Assembly (NCBI GenBank): GCA_016699715.1
Contig: CP065007.1
Coordinates: 124,001 to 188,000, forward strand
DNA: 64,000 nucleotides
DNA from: Candidatus Competibacteraceae bacterium
Lineage (GTDB): Bacteria; Pseudomonadota; Gammaproteobacteria; Competibacterales; Competibacteraceae
Direction of reading: 5' to 3'
Made by a program: the position numbers and the translations under genes. Numbering within the stretch: the first letter of the stretch is position 1; each line of letters opens with the position of its first letter. A model generated the notes under the pieces. The model was not told the DNA's origin and made no database searches. It saw only the letters and a program-made list of their open reading frames with translations. Shown in pieces: positions 52,454-62,101 of the stretch.

Positions 52454-53394
52454 ACCAGCCGGCGCGGGCGAAGGATGTATTTCAGGCGCTGAAAACCGCG
52501 CTGAACCTGCACTGGGCTGGTGGCGCGGCGGGGGCGGAACGCATTCTATGGCCGTTGGCTGAAGCCGGCGTTCCCCTGTACGGCCGGCTGAACTGGGTTC
52601 ATGCGCCCCGGCTGCAAATCTGCGGTCCCGAGGAAAGCGGTTTTTTCGGGCGGCTCGAATCGACGGTGCGGGAGGCATTGATCCGCGATCTGCTGGCATT
52701 TCCCACCGGCGCGGTGCTGGTGTGCGGCGGTGGGGAGCCGGTCGAGGCGCTGCGGGCCGGTGCCGAGAAGGCCGGCATTCCGCTCTGGTCCAGTCCAGCC
52801 ACGCCCGAAGTGGTATTGGAGCAGCTCAATCATTACCGGCATGGTCTGGACGCCTCCACCGTGGTGCACGGCGAATTGCTTGAAGTGTTTGGCTTGGGGG
52901 TGCTGATCACCGGCGGTAGCGGTATCGGCAAGAGCGAGCTGGCCCTGGAGCTGATCAGTCGCGGTCATCGTCTGATCGCCGACGATACCCCGACCTTGAC
53001 CCGGGTGGCGTCGTCGGTCCTGGAAGGGACCTGCCCGCCCGCTTTGATCGATCTGCTGGAAGTGCGCGGGCTCGGCATCCTCAATATCCGCCGCATGTTT
53101 GGAGACAGTGCCATCAAACGCAACAAGCGCATCCGGCTGATTCTCCACCTGGTCAAGATGGAGGAGATATCGCCACCGGCCGATGCCCGGCTGCAGGGTA
53201 TGCGGGAAAATCGAGTGATTCTGGGCGTCGACGTGCCGGCGATCACCCTGCCGATCGCGCCCGGCCGCAATCTGGCGGTGCTGGTGGAATGCGCGGTGCG
53301 TGATCACATCCTGCGGTTAAGCGGATATCACGCCGAGCAGGATCTGATGGCGCGCATGGAAAAGACCATGGCGGGAGCCGTTCCGTGCGAATAA
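52450..53394 (+). CDS. hprK: HPr kinase/phosphorylase HprK
   Basis: A 314-residue enzyme that phosphorylates HPr on Ser46 and reverses it. The N-terminal domain is followed by the P-loop GGSGIGKSELALELISRGH (Lys161) and the HprK signature LLEVRGLGILNIRRMFGDSA. PTSs with HprK occur in beta-, alpha- and some gammaproteobacteria but not enterobacteria. The cognate HPr (PtsO) retains Ser46. The stop overlaps the start of rapZ. Confidence 0.94.
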   Translation: MNQPARAKDVFQALKTALNLHWAGGAAGAERILWPLAEAGVPLYGRLNWVHAPRLQICGPEESGFFGRLESTVREALIRDLLAFPTGAVLVCGGGEPVEALRAGAEKAGIPLWSSPATPEVVLEQLNHYRHGLDASTVVHGELLEVFGLGVLITGGSGIGKSELALELISRGHRLIADDTPTLTRVASSVLEGTCPPALIDLLEVRGLGILNIRRMFGDSAIKRNKRIRLILHLVKMEEISPPADARLQGMRENRVILGVDVPAITLPIAPGRNLAVLVECAVRDHILRLSGYHAEQDLMARMEKTMAGAVPCE

Positions 53395-54251
53395 TCATCG
53401 TCAGCGGTTTGTCCGGCTCCGGCAAGACCATCGCGCTGCAAACCCTGGAAGACCTGGACTACTACTGCGTCGACAATCTGCCCTTCAAACTGATTCTACC
53501 CCTGGCGCGGGAAATCACCGCCGCCAGCGACCTGTTGCCGCCGACCGTGGCGGTGGGGGTGGACGCGCGCAATTTCATCGATGAATTGCACCAGTTTCCC
53601 AGCACCTTGACCGAGCTGCGCGCCAGCGACCTGCGGGTGGACGTGTTGTTTTTGCAAGCCGACGACGAGACTCTGCTCAAGCGCTACAGCGAAACCCGGC
53701 GCCGGCATCCCCTGGCGTTGGGCGACATTCCGCTGCGGGAAGCGATTCAGCGGGAACGGCGGTTGCTGGAGCCGATCATCGCCTGCGCCGATTTGATCGT
53801 CGATACCAGCGACACCAATCTCTACCAATTGCGCGAGCTGATTCGCGCCCGTGTGCACGAGACGGCCGGCGAGGCGATGTCGCTGCTGTTCGAATCGTTT
53901 GGGTTCAAGAACGGCGTGCCCGCCGACGCCGATTTCATGTTCGATGTGCGTTGCCTGCCCAACCCGCACTGGGAGCCGCAGCTGCGTCCGCTGACTGGAT
54001 TGGACGCGGCCGTGATCGATTTTCTCGGTCGTCAGCCGGACGTTGGCGCGATGATCGCCGACATCGGCCATTTTCTGGAGGGATGGTTGCCGCGATTCGA
54101 GCGCGGCGAGCGGAGTTATCTGAGCGTCGCCATCGGCTGTACCGGCGGCCAGCACCGCTCGGTGTTCGTCGCCGAGGCCCTGGCTCGCCATTTCAGCGGA
54201 CTGCGCGACCATGTCATGGTCCGTCATCGAGAACTAAAATTGACGGTGTAG
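53385..54251 (+). CDS. rapZ: RNase adapter protein RapZ
   Basis: A 288-residue protein with an N-terminal P-loop (SGLSGSGKTIALQTLEDL) and the C-terminal domain (GCTGGQHRSVFVAEALARHF) that binds glucosamine 6-phosphate in E. coli, where it guides the small RNA GlmZ to RNase E. The GTG start at 53385, preceded by GGGAG, overlaps hprK. It lies in the conserved ptsN-hprK-rapZ-ptsO order. Confidence 0.95.
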   Translation: MRIIIVSGLSGSGKTIALQTLEDLDYYCVDNLPFKLILPLAREITAASDLLPPTVAVGVDARNFIDELHQFPSTLTELRASDLRVDVLFLQADDETLLKRYSETRRRHPLALGDIPLREAIQRERRLLEPIIACADLIVDTSDTNLYQLRELIRARVHETAGEAMSLLFESFGFKNGVPADADFMFDVRCLPNPHWEPQLRPLTGLDAAVIDFLGRQPDVGAMIADIGHFLEGWLPRFERGERSYLSVAIGCTGGQHRSVFVAEALARHFSGLRDHVMVRHRELKLTV

Positions 54252-54302
54252 CCCAATGAGCGATTGCGATTGGATCGGCTGGGGAATAGAGGGAGCGTCA
54301 GG

Positions 54303-54572
54303 GTGCTGAAGCGGGAAATTGTCATCATCAACAGGCTGGGGTTGCACGCCCGCGCCGCCGCCAAGTTCGTGACCCTGGCGGCCGGATTCGACGCCGAGAT
54401 CCGGTTGTTGCGCGACGGGCGCGAAGTCAACGGCAAAAGCATCATGGGCGTCATGATGCTGGCGGCCGCGCGTGGCACTCAATTGGAGTTGTGCGCCAGC
54501 GGCCCCGAGGCCGAACAGGCGCTTGAACACCTCGAAGATTTGGTGCGCCGCCGCTTCGACGAGAGCGAATGA
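54303..54572 (+). CDS. ptsO: HPr-family phosphocarrier PtsO (NPr)
   Basis: An 89-residue HPr-like protein with His15 (NRLGLHARAAAKFV), phosphorylated by enzyme I, and Ser46 (VNGKSIMGVMML), the HprK target. The GTG at 54303 with GAGGGAG seven bases upstream is the start; a longer reading from 54264 has no such signal. It follows rapZ, with no EIIA-Man gene between, and precedes ptsI by 12 bp. Confidence 0.9.
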   Translation: MLKREIVIINRLGLHARAAAKFVTLAAGFDAEIRLLRDGREVNGKSIMGVMMLAAARGTQLELCASGPEAEQALEHLEDLVRRRFDESE

Positions 54573-54584
54573 GAGGGCTTCCGC

Positions 54585-56342
54585 ATGCCGTTTTCGCTGC
54601 ATGGCATCGGGGTTTCCCGGGGGTATGCGATCGGCAGAACCTACCTGCTGCAGCGTAACCAGCCGGAAATCACCGAGTACACCATCCCCGACGCCATCGT
54701 TGAGGATGAAGTCCAGCGTTTTCTGAATAGTCTGAAGATAGCCAGGCGGCAGTTGCGCGATGTCCGGGTGCAGGTTCCCCCGACGGCGCCGACGGAGGTT
54801 GCCGCCTTTATCGACACCCATTTGCTGATGCTGGAAGACGCGACTTTTACCGAAGCGCCGATCAAGCTGATTCGCACGCGCAAATGCAACGCCGAATGGG
54901 CGTTGAAGATCCAGCGGGATCTGCTGGTCCAGGTGTTCGAAGACATGGACGATCCGTATCTGCGCACCCGCAAGGACGATGTGGAGCATGTGGTGCGGCG
55001 GGTGCAGCGCGTGCTGGTGACCGAGGACCCGTCTTATCTGAACGACCCCGATTACACCGACCTGGCGTCCAGCCGCTTGGAAGGACGCATCGTCGTCGCT
55101 GACGACCTGACCCCGGCCGACACCATCCTGATGCAGCATCAGGGGGTACTGGCTTTCGTGACCGAGTACGGTGGTCCGCTGTCCCACACCGCCATTCTGG
55201 CGCGCAGCTTGGGCATCCCGGCGGTGGTCGGCGCGCGCAATGCCCGCGCCTACCTGGGCCACGACGAACCGGTGATCGTCGATGGCCGCCATGGCGTGAT
55301 TCTACTTGGTTTGGATGAGCGCATCCTGCGTTACTATCGGCACAAGCAAAAGGAGGAGCGCCGGCAGCAGCGCGAGTTGAACAAGCTCAAGGGCAAGCCG
55401 GCAATCACCCGCGACGGGCTGACGATCGAGTTGTACGCCAACATCGAATTGCCGGAAGACGCCGCGGCGGTGCGGGACGTAGTGGCCGACGGGGTTGGTT
55501 TGTACCGTACCGAATTCCTGTTCATGAATCGCCCCGACGTACCGGACGAGGAAGAGCATCTGGCGTCTTACCTGCATGTGATCAAGACCCTGGAAGGCAG
55601 CCCCATCACCATCCGTACCGCCGATCTCGGCGCCGACAAGCAGGTGGACGGCGGCCGCGGCGGCGGCCCGGTCTGCACCAATCCGGCCCTCGGCTTGCGG
55701 GCGATTCGGATGTGTCTCAAGGATCTGGTGATGTTTCGCCCGCAGTTACGCGCCATCCTGCGGGCTTCGGCGCACGGGCCAGTGCGCATGATGATTCCGA
55801 TGCTGTCCGCCATCCAGGAGGTTTTCCAGGTGCTGCGGCTGGTGGCGGAGACCAAGCAGGAATTGCGCGATCGGGGTCTGGCCTTCGACGAGAAGATGCC
55901 GGTCGGCGGTATGATCGAAGTGCCGGCGGCGGCGGTGTGCGCCCCCCAGTTCGCCCGCTATCTGGATTTTCTGTCGATCGGCACCAATGATCTGATCCAG
56001 TACACTCTGGCCATCGACCGGGTGGACGACGAGATCAACTATCTCTACGATCCCTTGCATCCGGCGGTGCTGATGCTGATTCACAACACCATCCTCGCCG
56101 GCCGCAAAGCCGGCATTCCGGTCAGCCTGTGCGGAGAGATGGCCGGCGATCCTCGCTATACCCGGTTGTTGCTGGGGTTGGGCCTGACCCAATTCAGCAT
56201 GCATCCCACCACGCTGCTGGAGATCAAGCGGGTCATTCAGAGTAGCGAGGTTGCCGAGTTGACCCCGGTGGTCCGCCGCCTGCTGCGCACCACCGACGCC
56301 GAGAAATACGCCGAAGCGCTGAAGAGCGTCGCCGAGAATTGA
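54585..56342 (+). CDS. ptsI: Phosphoenolpyruvate-protein phosphotransferase (PTS enzyme I)
   Basis: A 585-residue enzyme I that transfers phosphate from PEP to HPr. The phospho-His domain has GGPLSHTAILARSLGIPAVV (His201); the TIM-barrel part has FLSIGTNDLIQYTLAIDRVD and the active-site Cys in GIPVSLCGEMAGDP. There is no N-terminal GAF domain, so it is a simple enzyme I and not the GAF-bearing PtsP (EI-Ntr). With PtsO, PtsN and HprK and no EIIB/EIIC in view, it likely drives a regulatory phosphorelay. Confidence 0.95.
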   Translation: MPFSLHGIGVSRGYAIGRTYLLQRNQPEITEYTIPDAIVEDEVQRFLNSLKIARRQLRDVRVQVPPTAPTEVAAFIDTHLLMLEDATFTEAPIKLIRTRKCNAEWALKIQRDLLVQVFEDMDDPYLRTRKDDVEHVVRRVQRVLVTEDPSYLNDPDYTDLASSRLEGRIVVADDLTPADTILMQHQGVLAFVTEYGGPLSHTAILARSLGIPAVVGARNARAYLGHDEPVIVDGRHGVILLGLDERILRYYRHKQKEERRQQRELNKLKGKPAITRDGLTIELYANIELPEDAAAVRDVVADGVGLYRTEFLFMNRPDVPDEEEHLASYLHVIKTLEGSPITIRTADLGADKQVDGGRGGGPVCTNPALGLRAIRMCLKDLVMFRPQLRAILRASAHGPVRMMIPMLSAIQEVFQVLRLVAETKQELRDRGLAFDEKMPVGGMIEVPAAAVCAPQFARYLDFLSIGTNDLIQYTLAIDRVDDEINYLYDPLHPAVLMLIHNTILAGRKAGIPVSLCGEMAGDPRYTRLLLGLGLTQFSMHPTTLLEIKRVIQSSEVAELTPVVRRLLRTTDAEKYAEALKSVAEN

Positions 56343-56409
56343 TCCTTGCCTTCAGGCCGTCACCGACCGGATGGCGAGCAGCGGTGGAAGATCCGGCCTA
56401 GACGCTGGA

Positions 56410-56889
56410 TCAACGGTTCGCCAGCCAGTCGCGGACGGCGGGGCCGGTACCGATGGTCCACGGCTTCAGCCGTTCGACCGGCACGCGTTTGATGCCGGCC
56501 AGTTCCTCGCCGAGGGCGATAGTCCCTTGCGCCGGCACATGGAAGGCCAGCAGCAACTGGTTCATCTCGAAAAACGGGTAATAGCCGATGAAGTGGGCGG
56601 TGGTGACCTCCAGGCCCAGTTCTTCGCGCACCTCGCGCAGGACGGCGGCGTCCGGGGTTTCGTCCCGCTCCAGAAAACCGGTGATCAGCCCATACATTTT
56701 CTCCGGCCAGCCCCGGTTGCGGGCCAGAATGACCGCGCCGTCCAATTCGACGATGGCGGCGACCACCGGTACCGGATTGTCCCAATGCACGTAGCCGCAG
56801 TCGGCGGCGGTGCAGCGTTGTCGGGAGCGGCCATCGATGACGGCGGTTTGCAAGGAGTTGCCGCATTGCGGGCAGAAATTGACTGGCAT
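56410..56889 (-). CDS. Zinc-ribbon Nudix hydrolase
   Basis: A 159-residue protein with an N-terminal zinc ribbon (Cys6, Cys9, Cys26, Cys31) and a Nudix box GFLERDETPDAAVLREVREE followed by LGL, matching GX5EX7REUXEEXGU. The architecture resembles the C-terminal half of NudC (NADH pyrophosphatase/decapping), but the protein is shorter and lacks the NudC N-terminal domain. The substrate is unknown. It is convergent with ptsI. Confidence 0.88.
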   Translation of the reverse strand: MPVNFCPQCGNSLQTAVIDGRSRQRCTAADCGYVHWDNPVPVVAAIVELDGAVILARNRGWPEKMYGLITGFLERDETPDAAVLREVREELGLEVTTAHFIGYYPFFEMNQLLLAFHVPAQGTIALGEELAGIKRVPVERLKPWTIGTGPAVRDWLANR

Positions 56890-56952
56890 CGCGAATCATC
56901 CGGTGATGTGGAGGAAGGTGGCACCCACCCGCCAAAAGATCGACTTCTGACT

Positions 56953-56998
56953 TATAATATTTTTTACGGCGGCTCACCAGTGTCGCCGTTTTGATTTT
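56953..56998 (+). promoter_or_regulatory. argF leader: TATAAT promoter element and terminator-like hairpin
   Basis: A perfect TATAAT at 56953-56958 lies about 150 bp before argF. Directly downstream, ACGGCG (56966-56971) pairs with CGCCGT (56984-56989), with inner CAC/GTG pairing, followed by TTTTGATTTT. This could be an early terminator in the leader or the end of an upstream transcript. The -35 region is not recognisable. Confidence 0.4.
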
Positions 56999-57109
56999 GG
57001 AAAGCAGCTTGCGGAATTTCCGCACCGGGCCGGAGCGCATGTTCCCCAAGCTGCTGTGCGGCCACCAGAACGGATTGCCGGCAATCCGTATTTTCAGCGA
57101 TCCCTATTC

Positions 57110-58030
57110 ATGAAACCACGCCATTTTCTTAGCCTGTTCGATCTGGCGCCCGCGGAGTTGCGGCACGTACTGCGGCGCGCCGGCGAGTTGAAAACACAAC
57201 ACCGGCGGGGGGAGCGCCACGCGCCGTTTCCCCAGAAGGTGCTGGGCATGATCTTCGAAAAAGCCTCGACTCGCACCCGGATTTCCTTCGAGGCCGGCAT
57301 CGTGCAATTGGGAGGTGGCGCCATCTTCCTGTCGCCGCGCGATACGCAACTGGGTCGGGGCGAGCCGATCGAGGATACCGCGCGGGTGCTGTCGAGCATG
57401 GTGGATCTGGTGATGATCCGTACCTTCGAACACGCCAAGGTGGAGCGTTTCGCCAAGTACTCCAGCGTACCGGTGATCAACGGGCTGACCGATTACAACC
57501 ATCCTTGCCAGTTACTGGCCGATATCCAGACCTTCATCGAGCAGCGCGGCGACATTCGTGGCTTGACCGTGGCCTGGATCGGCGACGGCAATAATATGTG
57601 CAACAGTTACCTCAGCGCCGCCTGTCAGTTCGATTTTCAGTTGCGTATCGCCGTTCCGGCCGGTTACGAGCCGGACGCGGATTTACTCGAGCGCGCCGCC
57701 GGCCGGGTGGTGCTGCTGCGCGATCCGCTGGTCGCCGCCCGAGGCGCTGATCTGATCGCCACCGACGTATGGTCGAGTATGGGTAAGGAGGAGCAGCAGC
57801 AACAGCGGCTGCGGGATTTCAGCGGCTATCAGGTCAACGCCGAGATCATGGCTCAGGCCAAGCCCGAGGCGATTTTCCTGCATTGCCTGCCGGCGCATCG
57901 AGGTGAGGAGGTCAGCGCCGAGGTGATCGATGGGCCGCAAAGCCAGGTGTGGGACGAGGCCGAAAACCGCCTGCATGCCCAAAAGGCGCTGATGGAGTTT
58001 CTGTTGTCGGATGTGTCGGTCTCCGCTTGA
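57110..58030 (+). CDS. argF: Ornithine carbamoyltransferase ArgF
   Basis: A 306-residue enzyme of arginine synthesis that makes citrulline from ornithine and carbamoyl phosphate. STRTR (in [14 protein letters not shown]) binds carbamoyl phosphate, [11 protein letters not shown] closes the site and [12 protein letters not shown] includes the catalytic Cys. The ATG at 57110 follows a leader of about 145 bases; a longer in-frame start at 57056 is unlikely. The gene is alone; no other arg genes are in the window. Confidence 0.95.
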   Translation: MKPRHFLSLFDLAPAELRHVLRRAGELKTQHRRGERHAPFPQKVLGMIFEKASTRTRISFEAGIVQLGGGAIFLSPRDTQLGRGEPIEDTARVLSSMVDLVMIRTFEHAKVERFAKYSSVPVINGLTDYNHPCQLLADIQTFIEQRGDIRGLTVAWIGDGNNMCNSYLSAACQFDFQLRIAVPAGYEPDADLLERAAGRVVLLRDPLVAARGADLIATDVWSSMGKEEQQQQRLRDFSGYQVNAEIMAQAKPEAIFLHCLPAHRGEEVSAEVIDGPQSQVWDEAENRLHAQKALMEFLLSDVSVSA

Positions 58031-58143
58031 AATGGCTGAAACGGACCCGTCGCGGTTTCTGCGTCTGGTCAGCGACCGCGCGAGTGGGGCGGCGGCCCAC
58101 ATAGCCGGACGCTATAAGCTTGCGCCGAAGCCGTCTGGCGAAA

Positions 58144-58298
58144 GCGCGGGCGAATCTGGTAGATTAGCCCGCGCGAATTGTCGTTGTTTCTCGCCCTGTT
58201 GCGTGCCTGCGCTGTTCCCGCCGCCATCGCCTGTCAGGGTCGCATTCGCAACCGCGGGCGTTTCTTGCAAGCTCTTCTCCAGATTCGCGGGCTTTTTT
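58144..58298 (+). promoter_or_regulatory. Alternative hairpins in the rnf leader (attenuator-like)
   Basis: GCGCGGGC at 58144-58151 pairs perfectly with GCCCGCGC at 58167-58174, and the inner AATCT/AGATT extends the stem to 13 pairs with one mismatch. The same 3' arm (AGCCCGCG...AAT, 58166-58178) can instead pair with ATTCGCGGGCT at 58283-58293, which runs straight into TTTTTT. The two pairings exclude each other. If transcription starts upstream of 58144, one fold is terminator-like and the other is not. It lies between argF and rnfA in a 306-bp gap with no gene I can support. Confidence 0.45.
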
Positions 58299-58336
58299 CC
58301 ACGGCCCGGAATGTTACTGTCCGGACATCGCGCGCC

Positions 58337-58918
58337 ATGAAAGAATATGCGCTGATTCTGATTGGGACGATCCTGGTCAACAATTTCGTGCTGGTGAAAT
58401 TCCTGGGTTTGTGCCCCTTCATGGGGGTTTCCCGCAAGCTGGAAACCGCCATGGGCATGGGGTTGGCGACTACCTTCGTGTTGACGTTGTCGGCTATCTG
58501 CGCCTATCTGGCCGACGAGTATCTGCTGGCGCCGCTGGGCTTGGAATATCTGCGCACCATCGCCTTCATTCTGGTGATCGCGGTGGTGGTGCAGTTCACC
58601 GAAATGGTGGTGCACAAGACCAGTCCCCTGCTGTATCAGGTGCTGGGGATCTATCTGCCGCTGATCACCACCAACTGCGCGGTATTGGGCGTGGCGCTGC
58701 TCAACGTGCAGACCCGGCACGGCTTCGTCGAGTCGGGCTTGTACGGCTTCGGCGCGGCGATCGGTTTCTCGCTGGTGATGGTGCTGTTCGCCGCCATGCG
58801 CGAGCGCATCGCGGTAGCGGATGTGCCGGTGCCGTTTCGTGGGGCGGCCATCGCTTTGGTGACCGCCGGGCTGATGTCGCTGGCGTTCATGGGTTTTTCC
58901 GGTCTGGCCAGAGGTTGA
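58337..58918 (+). CDS. rnfA: Electron transport complex subunit RnfA (RsxA)
   Basis: A 193-residue integral membrane subunit with six hydrophobic segments. [20 protein letters not shown] and [17 protein letters not shown] are the family motifs; the two cysteines in these inverted-repeat halves coordinate a buried [2Fe-2S] cluster with RnfE. The start ATG at 58337. First gene of the rnfABCDGE operon, which couples ferredoxin:NAD+ redox to Na+ or H+ movement, or in E. coli (Rsx) keeps SoxR reduced. Confidence 0.95.
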   Translation: MKEYALILIGTILVNNFVLVKFLGLCPFMGVSRKLETAMGMGLATTFVLTLSAICAYLADEYLLAPLGLEYLRTIAFILVIAVVVQFTEMVVHKTSPLLYQVLGIYLPLITTNCAVLGVALLNVQTRHGFVESGLYGFGAAIGFSLVMVLFAAMRERIAVADVPVPFRGAAIALVTAGLMSLAFMGFSGLARG

Positions 58919-58922
58919 GACG

Positions 58923-59492
58923 ATGATTGCGGCGATTGTGGTGTTGAGCGCTCTGGCGGGGATCTCGGGCCTGCTGCTGGGGTTTGCCGCCGTGCGCTTC
59001 AAGGTCGAAGGCGATCCCATCGTGGACAAGATCGACGCCATCCTGCCACAGACCCAGTGCGGTCAATGCGGTTATGCCGGCTGTCGGCCGTATGCCGAGG
59101 CCATCGCCGCCGGCGAGGCGGACATCAATCAGTGCCCGCCGGGCGGCGAGAACGGCATCGTCGCCCTGGCCGAACTGCTGGGTCGCGATCCCAAGCCGCT
59201 CAATCCGGACAATGGGATCGAGAAACCGAAAATGGTCGCGGTCATCGACGAGCAAAACTGTATCGGTTGTACGCTGTGCATCCAGGCTTGTCCGGTGGAT
59301 GCCATTCTCGGCGCGGCCAAGCAGATGCATACGATCATCAGCCGGGAGTGCACCGGTTGCGAATTGTGCCTGGCGCCGTGCCCGGTCGATTGCATCGATA
59401 TGGTACCGGTCGCGCAAACCATCACAAACTGGAAGTGGACTTATCCCGCCGCCTCCACGATCCACCAACCGGCGGACCGGGCCGCCGCATGA
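58923..59492 (+). CDS. rnfB: Electron transport complex subunit RnfB
   Basis: A 189-residue Fe-S subunit. An N-terminal membrane anchor is followed by a four-Cys [4Fe-4S] motif ([16 protein letters not shown] and a downstream Cys in INQCPPGG) and two ferredoxin motifs ([32 protein letters not shown]). It accepts electrons from ferredoxin. It is four bases after rnfA and its stop overlaps rnfC (ATGA). Confidence 0.96.
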   Translation: MIAAIVVLSALAGISGLLLGFAAVRFKVEGDPIVDKIDAILPQTQCGQCGYAGCRPYAEAIAAGEADINQCPPGGENGIVALAELLGRDPKPLNPDNGIEKPKMVAVIDEQNCIGCTLCIQACPVDAILGAAKQMHTIISRECTGCELCLAPCPVDCIDMVPVAQTITNWKWTYPAASTIHQPADRAAA

Positions 59493-61063
59493 GCGCGCTG
59501 TTTCCATTCCATGGTGGGCTCAAGACCGTCCGTCACAAGGCCGAATCCAACCAGCGACCAATCCTGGCCGGTCCCTTGCCCCGCCAGTTGACGGTGCCGC
59601 TGCGCCAGCATATCGGCGCCATCGCCAAGCCCCTGGCGCAGGCCGGTGACCGGGTGTTGAAAGGTCAGATGATCGGCCAGGCCGACGGCTATATCAGCGC
59701 CGCCGTGCACGCGCCGACCTCGGGCGTGGTGATAGCGGTGGAATCGCGGCCGGTGCCGCATCCCTCCGGCCTGCCGGATTCGTGCGTGATCATCGAAACC
59801 GACGGCGAGGAGCGCTGGATCGAGCGGCAAGCGCTGGACTACCGTCGGCTGCATTCGAGCGAGGTGCGCGGCGCGCTGCGCAATGCCGGCGTGGTCGGGC
59901 TGGGCGGCGCGGTGTTTCCCAGCGCGGTCAAACTGAATCCGGGCGGCCATGACGAGCCGCTGGAAACCTTGATCTTGAACGGCGCCGAGTGCGAGCCCTG
60001 GATCACCTGCGACGACCGACTGATGCGCGAGCGCGCGGCTGGAATCGTCGCCGGTCTGCACGTCATGGTGCATCTGTTGGAGCCGCGTGAGGTATTGATC
60101 GGCATCGAGGACGACAAACCGGACGCGGTGGCCGCCATGACCGCGGCCTGTGCCGGAACCGGTTATCAGGTCCGGGTGGTACCGACCCGCTATCCCAGCG
60201 GCAGCGTGAAACAGCTCATCCGGCTGCTGACCGGGAAGGAGATCCCGTTCGACGGCTTGCCGATCGATATCGGTGTCCAGTGTTTCAACGTCGCCACCGC
60301 CCATGCCGTTCATCGCGCCATCGATTTTGGCGAGCCGGTGCTGTCCCGCATCGTCACCGTGACCGGTCAAGTCGCCCAACCGGGCAACGTCGAGGTCTTG
60401 CTCGGTACGCCGTTCGCGGCGCTGGTCGAGTTATGCGGCGGCTATCGGGATGGGGTCGAGCGGCTGATCATGGGCGGGCCGATGATGGGATTTGCCCTGC
60501 ACGACGACGGGGTACCGGTGACCAAAGCCACCAACTGCATCCTCGCCGCCGGCGCCGAGGCGTTGACGCCCGAACAGCCGCCGATGCCCTGTATCCGTTG
60601 CGGGGCCTGCGTCGATGTGTGCCCGGCCAAGCTGTTGCCGCAGCAGTTGTACTGGCATGCCCGCGCCAAGGAGTTCGACAAGGCGCAGGATTACCACCTG
60701 TTCAGTTGCATCGAATGCGGTTGTTGCAGCACCGTTTGCCCCAGCCACATCCCGTTGGTGCAGTTCTACCGCTACGCCAAGAACGAAATCTGGGCGCAGG
60801 AGAAAGAGAAGCAAAAGGCCGAATTGGCTCGACAGCGGCATCAGGCCCGCCTGGAGCGCTTGGAACGCGAGCAAAAGGAACGGGAAGCCAAGCTGCGCCA
60901 GAAAGCCCCGCCCCGCCCGGCTCCGGCGGCGGTGACCGAGGTGGACAAGTTGCCCATCGAGGCGGCGGTCGCCCGCGCCAAACCGGGTCGGGTCGCCGTG
61001 TCGGTGGACGAGCCACAGCCATCGGTTGCGGTTGCCGCCGACGGCGCCGAGCGGGGCGGCTGA
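59489..61063 (+). CDS. rnfC: Electron transport complex subunit RnfC
   Basis: A 524-residue peripheral subunit. The NAD/FMN-binding domain, related to NuoF, is at the centre ([36 protein letters not shown]), and two [4Fe-4S] motifs ([33 protein letters not shown]) follow. The C-terminal about 110 residues are a charged, Ala/Glu/Lys-rich coiled coil. The start is 59489, overlapping the rnfB stop; longer in-frame extensions are shadows in rnfB. Confidence 0.95.
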   Translation: MSALFPFHGGLKTVRHKAESNQRPILAGPLPRQLTVPLRQHIGAIAKPLAQAGDRVLKGQMIGQADGYISAAVHAPTSGVVIAVESRPVPHPSGLPDSCVIIETDGEERWIERQALDYRRLHSSEVRGALRNAGVVGLGGAVFPSAVKLNPGGHDEPLETLILNGAECEPWITCDDRLMRERAAGIVAGLHVMVHLLEPREVLIGIEDDKPDAVAAMTAACAGTGYQVRVVPTRYPSGSVKQLIRLLTGKEIPFDGLPIDIGVQCFNVATAHAVHRAIDFGEPVLSRIVTVTGQVAQPGNVEVLLGTPFAALVELCGGYRDGVERLIMGGPMMGFALHDDGVPVTKATNCILAAGAEALTPEQPPMPCIRCGACVDVCPAKLLPQQLYWHARAKEFDKAQDYHLFSCIECGCCSTVCPSHIPLVQFYRYAKNEIWAQEKEKQKAELARQRHQARLERLEREQKEREAKLRQKAPPRPAPAAVTEVDKLPIEAAVARAKPGRVAVSVDEPQPSVAVAADGAERGG

Positions 61064-61069
61064 GCGGCG

Positions 61070-62101
61070 ATGCGCTTCAAGACCGCGACTTCTCCTCATA
61101 TTCTGCGCGAAACCGGTGTCGGCCAGGTCATGCGCCGGGTGTTGTATGCGATGGTGCCCGGCATCGTGGCGCTGGCCTGGTTTTTCGGTTGGGGTGTGCT
61201 GGTCAATCTGACGGTTGCCACCGTGGTGGCGCTGGCGGCGGAGACGCTGATGCTGGCGGTGCGCGGCAAGCCACTGGCCTTGCATCTGGGCGACTGTAGC
61301 GCCGTGGTCACCGCTTGGCTGCTGGCGGCGGCGCTGCCGTCGCTGGCGCCGTGGTGGCTGACGGCCCTGGGCGTCGTCTTCGCCATCGTGGTCGCCAAGC
61401 ATCTCTACGGCGGCTTGGGCTACAACCCCTTCAATCCGGCCATGGTCGGCTACGTGGTGCTGCTGATCTCGTTTCCGCGCGAGATGAGCACCTGGCCGAT
61501 TCCCCACGGGGTCGGGCAGGCGCATGCGCTGGGTTTGCCGGAAACCTTGGAGATCGTGTTCGGTGGCGCGGGACGCCTCGTCGCGGATGGACTGACCGGC
61601 GCGACGCCGCTCGATGTGTTGCGTACCCAATTGGGCCTGGGTTTGACGGTGACCGAGATCCGCGACAGCCCGGTGTTCGGGATCGTGTCCGGCAGCGGCT
61701 GGGAATGGGCGGCGCTGGGTTTTCTGACCGGCGGGCTGTGGCTGGTCTACAGCCGCGCCGCCGATTGGCGGATTCCGACCGGGATGCTGGGCGGGCTCGC
61801 GCTGATCGCCACCGTGTTCTACCTGGTCGATCCGCAACACTACGCACCGCCCTGGTTTCACGTTTGGAGCGGCGCGGCGATTTTCGGTGCTTTCTTTATC
61901 GCCACCGACCCGGTCACGGCCAGCACCACGCCGCGTGGCCGACTGATTTACGGGGCCGGGATCGGCGTGCTGGTCTACGTTATTCGGGCGTTCGGCGGGT
62001 ATCCCGACGGGGTGGCCTTTGCCGTGTTGTTGATGAACATCGCCGCGCCCACCATCGATTTGTATACCCAACCTCGGGTGTTTGGAGCGCGACGCGGATG
62101 A
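61070..62101 (+). CDS. rnfD: Electron transport complex subunit RnfD
   Basis: A 343-residue polytopic membrane subunit of the RnfD/NqrB family. The motif DGLTGATPLD contains the Thr (Thr179) to which FMN is covalently bound in related enzymes. YGGLGYNPFNPAMVGYVVLL and FIATDPVTASTTPRGRLIYG are also typical. The stop overlaps rnfG (ATGA). Confidence 0.95.
   Translation: MRFKTATSPHILRETGVGQVMRRVLYAMVPGIVALAWFFGWGVLVNLTVATVVALAAETLMLAVRGKPLALHLGDCSAVVTAWLLAAALPSLAPWWLTALGVVFAIVVAKHLYGGLGYNPFNPAMVGYVVLLISFPREMSTWPIPHGVGQAHALGLPETLEIVFGGAGRLVADGLTGATPLDVLRTQLGLGLTVTEIRDSPVFGIVSGSGWEWAALGFLTGGLWLVYSRAADWRIPTGMLGGLALIATVFYLVDPQHYAPPWFHVWSGAAIFGAFFIATDPVTASTTPRGRLIYGAGIGVLVYVIRAFGGYPDGVAFAVLLMNIAAPTIDLYTQPRVFGARRG

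Noticed and set aside
58166..58298. Possible 6S RNA, 4.5S RNA or FMN riboswitch before rnfA
   Set aside because: None of the conserved sequence blocks of these RNAs is present; only the alternative hairpin pairing is supported.
60431..62071. 546-codon minus-strand open frame opposite rnfC and rnfD
   Set aside because: Low-complexity Arg/Gln/His-rich translation with no family features; shadow of the rnf genes.
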